64,000 nt of DNA from Clostridium sp. AM22-11AC (GTDB lineage Bacteria > Bacillota > Clostridia > Lachnospirales > Lachnospiraceae), in NCBI RefSeq assembly GCF_003473545.1, contig NZ_QUCM01000015.1:1-64000 (forward strand). The letters run 5' to 3'. The position numbers were made by a program, and so were the translations under genes. Below are positions 51,910 to 61,069 of the stretch, piece after piece; the stretch's first letter is position 1; each line of letters begins with the position of its first letter. The notes beneath the pieces were generated by a model that worked only from the letters and a program-made list of their open reading frames with translations, did not search any database and was not told the origin of the DNA.

Positions 51910-53862
51910 ATGTCGGATACAGAATATGGAGCAGCGTTAAAACTTGGTAAAAAACAATATCAGGATGCAGTGGCAAAGGGAGAATACCCGTATCTGCCGG
52001 TGTTGGATGATGTTTTATCCTATACGGATATTGTATCCACAGTAAGCCTTGGAACGATGGACATTCCGCTGGCAAAACTGGTGGGAACCAAGACTGCGGA
52101 ACGGTCCAATTCCTTTGCCAACAACTTTATGCCTCTTTTGCCGGAACGGTCTGAATTTGGGATCAAATGGTTAAATCTTTACAATCATCAGGTAGAGGAC
52201 GGAATTCAGGATCCTATTGTGGCCTATGAATTTATGAACCGGTTCTATGTCCAGGAGGGAAATAAGAGAGTCAGTGTTATGAAATACCTGGGTGCTTACA
52301 GTATTCCCGGAACGGTGACCCGTCTGATCCCTAAAAGGACGGATGATCTGGAAAACCGTCTGTATTATGAATTTCTGGATTTTTATAAGGTTTCTTCTAA
52401 CTGTGATGTGTGGTTCAGCAAGGAAGGAAGATACAAAGAACTTCTGAAACTGATGGGAATGAAGCCGGATCAGGTGTGGGAAGAAGAGGACCGTGTATAT
52501 TTCAGATCTGCCTATGGACGCTTTGCCAAAGCCTTTTCCATGGCTCATGGAGACCGCTTAAAGCTTACAGAGGGAGATGCCTTTCTGGTTTATATTGAAG
52601 TTTATGGATATGACAATGTAAAAGGCCAGACAGAAAGAGAAATGTACCGGGCGTTGATGCGTATCTGGGAAGAGATCCAGCTGGCCAACAGAGGAAATAA
52701 GATCGAACTGATCCAAGATCCCCAGGAAGTAGAGGAAGATAAAAAACCGGCCATCTTAAAATGGTTCCTGCCTCAGGAAGAGATACCAAGCGGTCTGAAA
52801 GTGGGATTTATCTATGGAAGAACAGCAGAAACTTCCCGGTGGATCTATGGCCATGAACTGGGAAGAATGTATCTGGAACAGGCATTCCCCGGAAAACTGA
52901 CGACTATGGTAGTAGATCAGGCAGATACAGAGGAAGCGGTGGCGGAGGCTATTGAAAAAGAGGCAAAAGCCGGCTGTACCATTATTTTTACTATTACTTC
53001 CAGGATGTTAGGACAGAGCGTCCGTTCGGCGGCTCTTTATCCGGATATTAAATTTTACAACTGTTCCATTAATATGTCCTATTCTTCCGTAAGCAATTAC
53101 TATGCAAGAATGTATGAGGCAAAATTCCTTATGGGAGCGATCGCGGCAGCACTGTCCAGGGAAGACAGGCTGGGATATATTGCAGAGCAGCCTACCTATG
53201 GAATGTTAGCTGATATCAATGCCTTTGCCCTTGGTGCAAGAATGGTTAATCCTTATGTGGAAGTACATCTGGAATGGGCCAGAAGGAAAGAGGCGCAGCA
53301 TACAGAAGATATTTTACATGAAAAAGGGATCCATTATATTTCCGGCCATGACATGATCAATCCGGACCATCCGTCCAGGGAATATGGTCTGTATCGGAAA
53401 AATGAAGATGGAACAGTGACAAACCTTGCTATGCCGGTATGGCACTGGGGTAAATTCTATGAGCAGATCATCCGTCTTGCATTTAAGAGTACAGAAGAGA
53501 TCGAAGCCATGAAAGGCAAGAAAGCAGTAAACTACTGGTGGGGTATGTCAGCGGATGTGATCGATGTGATCTGTTCTGAAAATATGCCAAATGGTACCAG
53601 GCGGCTGATCGAGTTTTTGAAAAATTCCATTCGTGCCGGCAGCTTCCATCCATTTGACGGACTGATCTATGCCCAGGATGGAAGCACCAAATGCACCCAG
53701 GGCAAGAGCTTAAATGCAGAGGAGATCATCACTATGAACTGGCTGGCGCAAAATGTAGTTGGCTATATTCCAAAGATCGGGGAAATGAATGAGCGCGCCC
53801 AGGAACTGATGCAGCTTCAGGGCATTAAGGCAACGGAGCAGACAGAGATGGAGAATGAATAA
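51910..53862 (+). CDS. Cytoplasmic ParB-like / BMP-domain fusion protein
   Basis: A 650-residue protein without signal peptide or membrane segment. The N-terminal part has YVQEGNKRVSVMKYLGA near 115-130, resembling the ParB/sulfiredoxin-type nucleotide or phosphate motif. The C-terminal half (about 305-620) is a BMP/PnrA-type periplasmic-binding fold: GLKVGFIYGRTAETSRW opens it, TIIFTITSRMLGQSV and DRLGYIAEQPTYGMLADINA follow. BMP domains normally belong to exported nucleoside receptors. GGGGAGG sets the ATG at 51910. Its stop codon directly abuts the phosphoesterase start (taaATG), so the two are translationally coupled. Confidence 0.8.
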   Translation: MSDTEYGAALKLGKKQYQDAVAKGEYPYLPVLDDVLSYTDIVSTVSLGTMDIPLAKLVGTKTAERSNSFANNFMPLLPERSEFGIKWLNLYNHQVEDGIQDPIVAYEFMNRFYVQEGNKRVSVMKYLGAYSIPGTVTRLIPKRTDDLENRLYYEFLDFYKVSSNCDVWFSKEGRYKELLKLMGMKPDQVWEEEDRVYFRSAYGRFAKAFSMAHGDRLKLTEGDAFLVYIEVYGYDNVKGQTEREMYRALMRIWEEIQLANRGNKIELIQDPQEVEEDKKPAILKWFLPQEEIPSGLKVGFIYGRTAETSRWIYGHELGRMYLEQAFPGKLTTMVVDQADTEEAVAEAIEKEAKAGCTIIFTITSRMLGQSVRSAALYPDIKFYNCSINMSYSSVSNYYARMYEAKFLMGAIAAALSREDRLGYIAEQPTYGMLADINAFALGARMVNPYVEVHLEWARRKEAQHTEDILHEKGIHYISGHDMINPDHPSREYGLYRKNEDGTVTNLAMPVWHWGKFYEQIIRLAFKSTEEIEAMKGKKAVNYWWGMSADVIDVICSENMPNGTRRLIEFLKNSIRAGSFHPFDGLIYAQDGSTKCTQGKSLNAEEIITMNWLAQNVVGYIPKIGEMNERAQELMQLQGIKATEQTEMENE

Positions 53863-54504
53863 ATGAACATAATGATATTTGCTGATCAGGAATCAAAGCT
53901 ATTGTATGAATACTATGCCCCGGAGCGGATGAAAGATATTGATCTGATCATTTCCTGTGGAGATCTTGAACCTGAATATCTTACTTTTTTTGCAACTCTG
54001 TGCCATGCCCCTTTATTATATGTAAAGGGAAATCATGATACAAAATATGAATACAAACCGCCGGAAGGCTGCATTTGTATTGATGATGATATTTTTGTAT
54101 ACAAGGGAGTCCGTATTCTGGGACTGGGAGGTTCCATGGAATATATACCGGACTCACCTAATCAGTACACAGAGAAGATGATGAGGAAACGTATTCATAA
54201 ACTTTGGTGGAAGCTGTGGCGCCACAAAGGCTTTGATATCCTTGTGACCCATGCCCCGGCATATAAGTTAAATGATATGGAAGATCTGCCCCATCGAGGA
54301 TTTAAGGCATTTTTAGACCTGATGGACAAATATCATCCAAAGTACTTTTTACATGGTCATGTTCATGCTAACTATGGAAGCGGTTTCAAACGAAAAGATG
54401 TATATGGTACTACCAGGGTGATCAATGGATATGAATTTTATGTAATCGAATATCCGGGAGAGCCGGTAGTGCCTGCTGAAAAAACAGAGGATACAAATGC
54501 ATAA
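53863..54504 (+). CDS. Calcineurin-like metallophosphoesterase with altered motif I
   Basis: Phosphoesterase of 213 residues. SCGDLEPEYLTF (motif II), VKGNHDTKYEY (III), LVTHAPAY (IV) and FLHGHVHANYG (V) are intact. Motif I, normally D-x-H, reads IMIFADQESKL here, with Asp-Gln-Glu in place of Asp-x-His. The Glu may still bind metal, or the enzyme may be changed in specificity. It is coupled to the BMP fusion gene; a nucleotide or cyclic nucleotide substrate would fit a nucleoside-binding partner, but that is inference. Confidence 0.85.
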   Translation: MNIMIFADQESKLLYEYYAPERMKDIDLIISCGDLEPEYLTFFATLCHAPLLYVKGNHDTKYEYKPPEGCICIDDDIFVYKGVRILGLGGSMEYIPDSPNQYTEKMMRKRIHKLWWKLWRHKGFDILVTHAPAYKLNDMEDLPHRGFKAFLDLMDKYHPKYFLHGHVHANYGSGFKRKDVYGTTRVINGYEFYVIEYPGEPVVPAEKTEDTNA

Positions 54505-54521
54505 AATAAAAAGTGGTTTCC

Positions 54522-54550
54522 TTGTAATTTTATAATTGGTAAGTTATAAT
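54522..54550 (+). promoter_or_regulatory. Promoter of the GntR gene
   Basis: TTGTAA (54522-54527), 17 bases, TATAAT (54545-54550), in an AT-rich stretch that could hold the regulator's own operator (TTATAA repeats). Confidence 0.75.
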
Positions 54551-54606
54551 TTATTTATAAAATGATATAACCTATGTGACGAGACAGGAAGAGGAGTTTA
54601 TATATC

Positions 54607-55326
54607 ATGTATAAATATGAGATGATCGCGGAAGAGATACAGAAGAAAATTAAAGATGGAACTTACCCGCCGGATACAAGACTGCCACAGGAAATGGAAA
54701 TGTGTAAGATCTATGATGCCAGCCGTATTACCATAAGAGAGGCAATGGAGCTTCTGGTAGCAAAAGGTCTGATCACAAAACGACGGGGTGCAGGAACCTT
54801 TGTAAAAGCCGTGGCTCCGGGCATGACGGACCAGGTGGGCTTTTCAAAATCCGGTCAGTTCAGTGGATTTAGCAAAGACCAGGCAGGACGGAAGGTATCT
54901 TCGGATGTCCATGAATTTGGCCTGAAAAAAGCAAGTAAAGAAGTGGCAGAAAAACTGCAGGTGGCAGAAAATGCTTTTGTTTGCTATATATGCCGTACCA
55001 GATTGGTGGATGGCAAACCTTATGTAGTAGAATACACCTACATGCCTACGGATTTTATTACAGGTATTACGGAAGATGTAGTAAAAAGTTCTATTTATTC
55101 CTATTTGGAAAATGATCTGGGCTTAAAGATACAAAGTGCCCATCGGATCGCCAGGGCAGACATGCCTACAGAACAGGAAAAAAAGTGGCTGGATATAGGT
55201 GATCAGGTCCTGCCTGTCCTGGAAGTGGAACAGGTAGCATATCTGGATGATGGACGTATTTTTGAGTACTCTATTTCCCGTCACAGGGCAGATCGATTTG
55301 AACTTAAAAGTGTAAGTATTCATTAA
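54607..55326 (+). CDS. GntR/HutC-family transcriptional regulator
   Basis: Regulator of 239 residues. The winged helix-turn-helix (IAEEIQKKIKDGTYPPDTRLP, then ASRITIREAMELLVAKGLITKRRGAGTFV) is followed by a UTRA ligand domain (about 85-235; YVVEYTYMPTDF, IFEYSISRHRADRF). UTRA domains often sense phosphosugars, and the next genes are a 6-phospho-beta-glucosidase and its PTS, so it is the probable local repressor. The start codon follows AGGAG at about ten bases. Confidence 0.92.
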   Translation: MYKYEMIAEEIQKKIKDGTYPPDTRLPQEMEMCKIYDASRITIREAMELLVAKGLITKRRGAGTFVKAVAPGMTDQVGFSKSGQFSGFSKDQAGRKVSSDVHEFGLKKASKEVAEKLQVAENAFVCYICRTRLVDGKPYVVEYTYMPTDFITGITEDVVKSSIYSYLENDLGLKIQSAHRIARADMPTEQEKKWLDIGDQVLPVLEVEQVAYLDDGRIFEYSISRHRADRFELKSVSIH

Positions 55327-55388
55327 ATTTTCAGAAAAATATCAAAATCAATGTGCAAAACAAATAAAAATATAAAAAGTAATTGTGC

Positions 55389-55427
55389 AAAGTGTCAGTA
55401 TGCTGCAAACAGCAAACTGGCACTTTT
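55389..55427 (+). terminator. Terminator-like hairpin after the GntR gene
   Basis: AAAGTGTCAGT pairs with ACTGGCACTTT (one wobble), plus an inner TGCTG/CAGCA stem, then TTAAAA. Confidence 0.7.
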
Positions 55428-55458
55428 AAAATTTCGCTTAAAAACTTAAAAAATACCC

Positions 55459-55486
55459 TTGCAATTCTTGGAAAATATTATATAAT
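55459..55486 (+). promoter_or_regulatory. Promoter of the PTS beta-glucoside operon
   Basis: TTGCAA (55459-55464), 16 bases, TATAAT (55481-55486). Downstream AT-rich repeats (AACAAATAAATAATTAAAC) could be the GntR operator. Confidence 0.75.
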
Positions 55487-55563
55487 AACAAATGTCATAA
55501 CAAATAAATAATTAAACATAACAAAACGAGAAAATGACATATAAAAAAGAAAGGGGTATGGGC

Positions 55564-56964
55564 ATGGAGCTTAAAATTCCGGAAAACTTTTTTGTAGGCG
55601 CAGCAATGTCAGGTCCTCAGACAGAAGGCGCTTATAAAACAGGAGGCCGTCTGGAAAGTATCTGGGATACCTGGTCAGATCTTTCAATTTCTGATTTCTA
55701 CAATAAAGTGGGAAGCTATGTAGGAAACAATTTTTATGAGAAATATGAGGATGACATTAAACTTCTGAAAAGCCTTCATATGGATTCTTTCCGTACTTCC
55801 ATGCAGTGGAGCAGACTTCTTACAAAAGATGGAAAGCTCAATCAGGAAGGAGCACAGTTTTACCATAAGGTATGTAAATGTGCGAAAGAAAATCAGATCG
55901 AACTTTTTATGAACCTGTATCATTTTGATATGCCGACCTATCTGTTTGAAAGAGGCGGATGGGAAAGCAGGGATGTGGTGGAAGCTTATGCAGCCTATGC
56001 CAGAGCCGCTTTTCGTGAGTTTGGTTCAGAGATCCGGTACTGGTTTACTTTCAACGAACCCATCGTAGAACCAGATCAGCGCTACCGCAACGGTTTTTGG
56101 TATCCTTTTATAAAGGATGCAAAAAGAGGAATGCAGGTTCAGTATCATCTGTCCCTTGCCCACAGTCTGGCTGTATGGGAATTCAGAAAGGCAAAAGAAG
56201 AGGGCTATGTAAGAGAGGATGCAAAGATCGGCCTGATCAACTGTTTTGCGCCGCCTTATACAAGAGAAGATCCTACGCCAGAAGATCTGGAAGCTTTGCG
56301 GATGGAGGATGGGATCAACAACCGGTGGTGGCTGGATCTGGTGGCAGAAGGACATCTGCCAGAGGACGTTCTTTCTACATTGGAAGAAAAAGGTCTGGCT
56401 CCGGAAAGAAGGCCGGGAGATGAAGAGATATTAAAGCAGGGAAAAGTAGACTGGCTGGGCTTTAATTATTATCATCCATCCAGGATCCAGGCACCGAAAG
56501 AGAAGACAGATGAAAACGGTTACCCTAAATTTTCTGATCCATATGTATGGCCAGAAGCAAAGATGAATATATACAGAGGATGGGAGATCTATCCAAAGGG
56601 TATTTATGATTTTGGAATGAAAATGAAAAATGAATATCCGGATCTTAAGTTCTTTGTTTCTGAAAATGGAATGGGAGTAGAACATGAAGACCGTTTCAGG
56701 GATGCATCCGGTGAGATCCAGGATGATTACAGGATCGAATTTATTACAGAACATCTCCAGTGGATCTTTAAATCCATTGAAGACGGTGCAAAGTGTCTGG
56801 GATATCACTACTGGGGAGTGATCGATAACTGGTCCTGGAATAATGCATTTAAAAACAGATATGGTATGATAGAAGTAGATCTTATGGGGAATTATTCCAG
56901 AAAACTTAAAAAGTCAGCCCGCTGGATGAAGGGACTGCTAGAAGAAAGGGAGGCAAAAGTATGA
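55564..56964 (+). CDS. GH1 6-phospho-beta-glucosidase
   Basis: Cytosolic hydrolase of 466 residues, (beta/alpha)8 barrel. The acid/base glutamate is in WFTFNEP, the nucleophile in FFVSENGMG. PTS-imported cellobiose-type sugars arrive phosphorylated, and the adjacent EIIC/B/A genes make a 6-phospho substrate likely. GAAAGGGG is better spaced for the ATG at 55564 than for the ATG at 55558. The gene overlaps EIIC by four bases. The exact glycoside (cellobiose, arbutin, salicin) cannot be read. Confidence 0.93.
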   Translation: MELKIPENFFVGAAMSGPQTEGAYKTGGRLESIWDTWSDLSISDFYNKVGSYVGNNFYEKYEDDIKLLKSLHMDSFRTSMQWSRLLTKDGKLNQEGAQFYHKVCKCAKENQIELFMNLYHFDMPTYLFERGGWESRDVVEAYAAYARAAFREFGSEIRYWFTFNEPIVEPDQRYRNGFWYPFIKDAKRGMQVQYHLSLAHSLAVWEFRKAKEEGYVREDAKIGLINCFAPPYTREDPTPEDLEALRMEDGINNRWWLDLVAEGHLPEDVLSTLEEKGLAPERRPGDEEILKQGKVDWLGFNYYHPSRIQAPKEKTDENGYPKFSDPYVWPEAKMNIYRGWEIYPKGIYDFGMKMKNEYPDLKFFVSENGMGVEHEDRFRDASGEIQDDYRIEFITEHLQWIFKSIEDGAKCLGYHYWGVIDNWSWNNAFKNRYGMIEVDLMGNYSRKLKKSARWMKGLLEEREAKV

Positions 56965-58274
56965 AAGAGGTATCATTTCAGGAGTCAAAGTTTGTAGAGA
57001 AATTTACGATCTTCGCATCAAAAATGGGAAATGAGATCCATTTACGGTCCCTGCGTGATGCATTTGCTACCATTATGCCGCTGTATATCCTGGCAGGTCT
57101 GGCAGTGCTGATCAACAATACGGTATTTGTGTGGCTGTTATCCGGCGATACTCTTACAGGAGCCCAGTACTGGGGCACTGTGATCACAAACGGAACTTTA
57201 AATATCAGCTCCCTGCTGATTGCACCTGTGATCGGTTATTGTCTTTCAAGAAACAAAGGCTTTGATAATCCCATGGCAGCGGCGATTGTTTCACTGGCAG
57301 CCCTGGTAGTTATGATGCCAAATGTAGTCAGCGTAACCCCATTAGAAGGAGGCGAGAGCGTAGCAGTATCCGGCGCCTTAACTTTTGGAAATGTGGGAAC
57401 ACAGGCGATGTTTGCGGGCGTTATCATCGGCCTGATCGCAACAGAACTTTTTGTATGGATCTCAGGGATCAAAAAGCTGCAGATCGACCTGGGAGACAGC
57501 ATCCCGCCGTCTGTTGGAAAATCATTTAACGTTCTGATCCCGTTCATCCTGCTGTTATCCGGTTTTGGTCTTATATCTGCAGTTCTTAACAATGTATTTG
57601 ATACAAACCTGATCCAGATGATAACCACTCTGATCCAGGAACCACTGCGTACCGTTACAACCGGCCTGGTTGGCTGCGTGATCCTTTACAGCCTGGGAAA
57701 TTTCTTGTGGCTGTTAGGTATTCATCAGTCTGTTATCTACAGTTCCATCCTGGAGCCGCTTCTGATCGTAAATATGACACAGAATATGGCTGCTTATGCA
57801 GCAGGTGAAGCGATTCCCAACATTATCAATGTAGCTTTGGTACCTGGATTTGGTATGATGGGAGGTTCCGGATCTACCATCTGCCTTCTGATCGCTACCT
57901 TCTTAGTTGGTCGCAACAAAGCAACAAGAGGCGTTGCCAAAATGGCATTCGTTCCGGGATTATTTAACATTAATGAACCGGTTATCTTCGGATATCCCAT
58001 TGTATACAATATTTCCCTGATCATTCCATTTATTTTAACTCCTGCATTAGGTATTATTATTGCATATGCAGCAACTGCAATGCATTTTATGAATGAATGC
58101 GTGGTATATATTCCATGGACCACACCGCCTCTGTTAAGCGGATATCTTGCAACAGCAGGTGACTGGCGTGCTATCCTTGTACAGGCACTGATCCTGATCT
58201 TAGGTGTGCTGTTATATATTCCTTTTGTAAAGATCAATGATGTTGTTATGGCAAAAACGATGGGTGAAGAGTAA
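56961..58274 (+). CDS. PTS lactose/cellobiose-family EIIC
   Basis: Sugar channel of a phosphotransferase system, 437 residues with about ten helices. NLWLLGIHQSVIYSSILEP-type sequence (FLWLLGIHQSVIYSSILEP) and PGLFNINEPVIFGYPIVYN are family hallmarks, the latter holding the sugar-binding glutamate. Starts in the ATGA overlap with the glucosidase. It works with the separate EIIB and EIIA that follow. Confidence 0.95.
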   Translation: MKEVSFQESKFVEKFTIFASKMGNEIHLRSLRDAFATIMPLYILAGLAVLINNTVFVWLLSGDTLTGAQYWGTVITNGTLNISSLLIAPVIGYCLSRNKGFDNPMAAAIVSLAALVVMMPNVVSVTPLEGGESVAVSGALTFGNVGTQAMFAGVIIGLIATELFVWISGIKKLQIDLGDSIPPSVGKSFNVLIPFILLLSGFGLISAVLNNVFDTNLIQMITTLIQEPLRTVTTGLVGCVILYSLGNFLWLLGIHQSVIYSSILEPLLIVNMTQNMAAYAAGEAIPNIINVALVPGFGMMGGSGSTICLLIATFLVGRNKATRGVAKMAFVPGLFNINEPVIFGYPIVYNISLIIPFILTPALGIIIAYAATAMHFMNECVVYIPWTTPPLLSGYLATAGDWRAILVQALILILGVLLYIPFVKINDVVMAKTMGEE

Positions 58275-58282
58275 AGGAGAAG

Positions 58283-58588
58283 ATGAAAATGAAGAAGATC
58301 TTATTAGTATGCAACGCAGGAATGTCAACCAGTATGCTGGTGGCAAAAATGAAGAAAGCAGCACAGGCAGATGGGGTCGAGGTTAGTATTGAAGCAAAAT
58401 CCCTGGCAGACGCAAAGAAAGAGATCCAGGAAGCCAATATTGTCCTTTTAGGACCGCAGATCCGCTACGAACTGGAAAATGTAAAGAAGCTGGCAGGAAG
58501 TGTACCGGTAGAAGCAATTGACATGAGGGATTATGGCATGATGAACGGGGAGAAAGTGTTAAAGCATGCTATGGAGGTGATGGGATAA
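58283..58588 (+). CDS. PTS lactose/cellobiose-family EIIB
   Basis: Phosphocarrier of 101 residues, or 99 if the ATG at 58289 is used, which is better spaced from AAGGAG. KILLVCNAGMSTSMLVAKM holds the phosphorylated cysteine. It passes phosphate from EIIA to the sugar bound by EIIC. Eight bases separate it from EIIC. Confidence 0.95.
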   Translation: MKMKKILLVCNAGMSTSMLVAKMKKAAQADGVEVSIEAKSLADAKKEIQEANIVLLGPQIRYELENVKKLAGSVPVEAIDMRDYGMMNGEKVLKHAMEVMG

Positions 58589-58908
58589 TGGACGAAAGCA
58601 TGGTTATGGTATGCATGCAGATCATCACAAATACAGGAAGCGCAAAATCTTCTTACATAGAGGCCATTCAGAAAGCAAAAAAGGGTGATCTTGGGGGAGC
58701 CGAGATCAGCATGAATGAGGGAGATGACCTTTATGCCCAGGCACATGAAGTCCACACTTCTTTAATACAGAAAGAAGCTTCCGGTGAAAAAACAGAGTTT
58801 TCCCTGATCCTGATGCATGCAGAAGATCAGATGGCAAGTACGGAAATGGCCAAGGTAATGGCAAGGGAGTTTATTGAATTATATAGAGAGATGAAGGAAA
58901 GCAGATAA
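58588..58908 (+). CDS. PTS lactose/cellobiose-family EIIA
   Basis: Phosphocarrier of 106 residues, helical trimer. AQAHEVHTSLIQKEASGE carries the phospho-histidine (His of EVH); LILMHAEDQMASTEMAK is the other conserved histidine region. The start ATG shares its A with the EIIB stop (taATG). Last gene of the operon. Confidence 0.95.
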   Translation: MDESMVMVCMQIITNTGSAKSSYIEAIQKAKKGDLGGAEISMNEGDDLYAQAHEVHTSLIQKEASGEKTEFSLILMHAEDQMASTEMAKVMAREFIELYREMKESR

Positions 58909-58924
58909 GGTATCTGCGAATAGG

Positions 58925-58965
58925 AAATACCCAGGCGGGTTCGGGAAACGATCGCCTGGGTATTT
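58925..58965. terminator. Bidirectional terminator after the PTS operon
   Basis: AAATACCCAGGCG pairs with CGCCTGGGTATTT, with a T-run after it on the plus strand and A-rich sequence before. It also serves the convergent flavoprotein gene. Confidence 0.9.
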
Positions 58966-58972
58966 TTGACTT

Positions 58973-60937
58973 TTAATCCATCATACCCATCCGTTCTCTG
59001 TATATTCTCCATTGATTTTCAAAGAAATAGTCAACATCAGGTAATGGACGTACAGGGCGTCTTGAGGCAGACGGTGTTCCCTCTTTTAAAGTTACTTCCT
59101 GGACTTCCTGGCCATGCATTTTCTGGTCCAGTCTGCAGCGATATAATTCTCCAAAGGTTTGGCAGCCTGGAAAGCCTGGGAGTTCTCCTGTGGAATCTGT
59201 ATATAATGCGGAACCTCGGCTTCCTCCGCCTGCTTTTGCGTAGTCTAACATGGCAAACAGATACATTTTTTGAGAAAGAAGCATATCGTACAGCTTGTAG
59301 AACAATGAAAGTTGTGAAACAGAAGGCGATTTTGCTTTTTGCATAAATTGACATATGTCATCCTCTGTTTCTTTTAAAGCTGTTTCCATTTGCACCTGGT
59401 TGCGGATCATACCTGCAGCGGCACTCATTCTTTTAGAGGCATTTATCCACAGTTCGGACAATGGGCAGTTTCCTTCTGCATGTTCTGAAAGTCTGATCCG
59501 ATCCAGCGCCTGAATGCGCAGCCTTTCTTTTATACCACTCTCGGTGGAAGGGCTCGCTTCTTTCATGTGTGTTCTTTTTTTAAGAAAAATTCCTTCAGCC
59601 GCCCGGACAGCACCTACCTGACCTGCATTTAAAGCAGTTCCGCCAGGTCTTGTAACTCCATGACTTGCACACACTTCTCCGATCGCGTAAAGACCAGAGA
59701 GATTGGTTTCCCATAGATGGTTGGTGGACAGACCACCGTTATTATGTTGGGCACATACGGCAATCTCCAAACGTTCTTTAAACAGATCTACATGGTGATC
59801 CTGATAAAAAAGAATAGCAGGCTCGTTCATATGCTTTAAACGTTCAATGGGTGTTCCGAAGCAGGCTCCGGCCTGGCTTAAATATTCTTTTGCTTCCGGG
59901 ATCATAGATGCATAAGGAAGATCCCTGTCTTTTTCAAGGTTTCCTGGATTGACCCTGTAATCCAAAAATACTCTGCGTTTTTTTAATACAGTCTCCTGGT
60001 AAACCAATAGGTCGATCACCGAAGAGCCGCCAAAAATTTTATTTACATCAAATGGCCATTGATAACCTTTCAAAAAAACCATAGAAAGCAGATCTGGCAG
60101 TTCATTAAAATAATCAAGAAGAAATTCTTTTTCATCATTTCCGTCCTGGTCAGTAGAAATAAAGCTTGGAAGTACCTGCATATATGTTCCGCTTACATTC
60201 CATCTTGGATTTAAAGAAGCCATTCCAAATTGCCATTCTGTCAGGTTTTTCCCAGAAGCACCAGCTTCAAATGCCATACCTGTGGAGCCGGTTTGCGAAA
60301 CGGGATACACACTGTCGTGATACATGCCAGCTGGTCCGCCTGTTGCGAGGATCACATTTTTACACCAGATGATTTTATAAGCAGGTTCGCTATGAATGTT
60401 TTTGTCCAGGCAGAGGATTCCCTTTACTTGGTTCATGTATGTAAGGATCTGAATAGCCTGCATCTGATCCAAAATCAGGATCTGTTTCTCTTTTACAGAT
60501 CTTTCAAGGGCTTCCGTCATAAGCTTAGAAGTATAAGGACCGGCACTGGTGGCTCTTCTTCCTCTGTCATGATCTGTTTTATATCCCATAAATTCACCGT
60601 GCTCTGTGCAGGGAAAAGGAACTCCCAGCTCTGTAAGGGCAAAAAAACACCGGGCAGAAAGAGCCGCTTCACATAATGCCTGGTCTCCGTCTACACATTG
60701 TCCTGCAAACAGGTCTTCTGCCATATTTCTTACGCTGTCAGCATCGTTTCCTGACAATGTAAGCTTATAATAAGTCTGCTTGTCTGAACCGGTATTTCTG
60801 GAAGTACCTGATTTTATATTTTCTGTTATGATTGCCAGATCTCTTTCACCGTTTTGATATAAGCGTAATGCGGCCTGAAATCCTGCTGCTCCACTTCCGA
60901 TGATAATATGTGTAATCGTTTGTTCAGTTAGCTTCAT
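58973..60937 (-). CDS. Fumarate-reductase/succinate-dehydrogenase-type flavoprotein
   Basis: FAD enzyme of 654 residues in the FRD/SDH flavoprotein and L-aspartate oxidase group. The FAD motif is THIIIGSGAAGFQAALRL; the conserved RGRRATSAGPYTSKLM, then VILATGGPAG, and GLYAIGEVCASHGVTRPGGT are family features. A C-terminal helical domain of about 120 residues is present. There is no signal peptide, no FMN domain and no iron-sulfur partner gene beside it. AAAGGGAG sets the ATG at 60937. It lies behind the GntR-LacI gene but after its terminator. Substrate unknown. Confidence 0.85.
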   Translation of the reverse strand: MKLTEQTITHIIIGSGAAGFQAALRLYQNGERDLAIITENIKSGTSRNTGSDKQTYYKLTLSGNDADSVRNMAEDLFAGQCVDGDQALCEAALSARCFFALTELGVPFPCTEHGEFMGYKTDHDRGRRATSAGPYTSKLMTEALERSVKEKQILILDQMQAIQILTYMNQVKGILCLDKNIHSEPAYKIIWCKNVILATGGPAGMYHDSVYPVSQTGSTGMAFEAGASGKNLTEWQFGMASLNPRWNVSGTYMQVLPSFISTDQDGNDEKEFLLDYFNELPDLLSMVFLKGYQWPFDVNKIFGGSSVIDLLVYQETVLKKRRVFLDYRVNPGNLEKDRDLPYASMIPEAKEYLSQAGACFGTPIERLKHMNEPAILFYQDHHVDLFKERLEIAVCAQHNNGGLSTNHLWETNLSGLYAIGEVCASHGVTRPGGTALNAGQVGAVRAAEGIFLKKRTHMKEASPSTESGIKERLRIQALDRIRLSEHAEGNCPLSELWINASKRMSAAAGMIRNQVQMETALKETEDDICQFMQKAKSPSVSQLSLFYKLYDMLLSQKMYLFAMLDYAKAGGGSRGSALYTDSTGELPGFPGCQTFGELYRCRLDQKMHGQEVQEVTLKEGTPSASRRPVRPLPDVDYFFENQWRIYRERMGMMD

Positions 60938-60972
60938 CTTGTCTCCCTTTCTGATCATAAGAGATCACAGTA

Positions 60973-61026
60973 AAAAACACCCAGAATAATCAGAAAGAAG
61001 ATCCGAAAACTATTCTGGGCGTTTTT
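60973..61026. terminator. Bidirectional terminator between regulator and flavoprotein gene
   Basis: AAAAACACCCAGAATA and TATTCTGGGCGTTTTT form a 16-bp near-perfect stem with terminal T-runs in both directions. Confidence 0.88.
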
Positions 61027-61069
61027 ATTTTTGACAAAAAGATATAAAAATGAATTGCAGATGTAAAAT

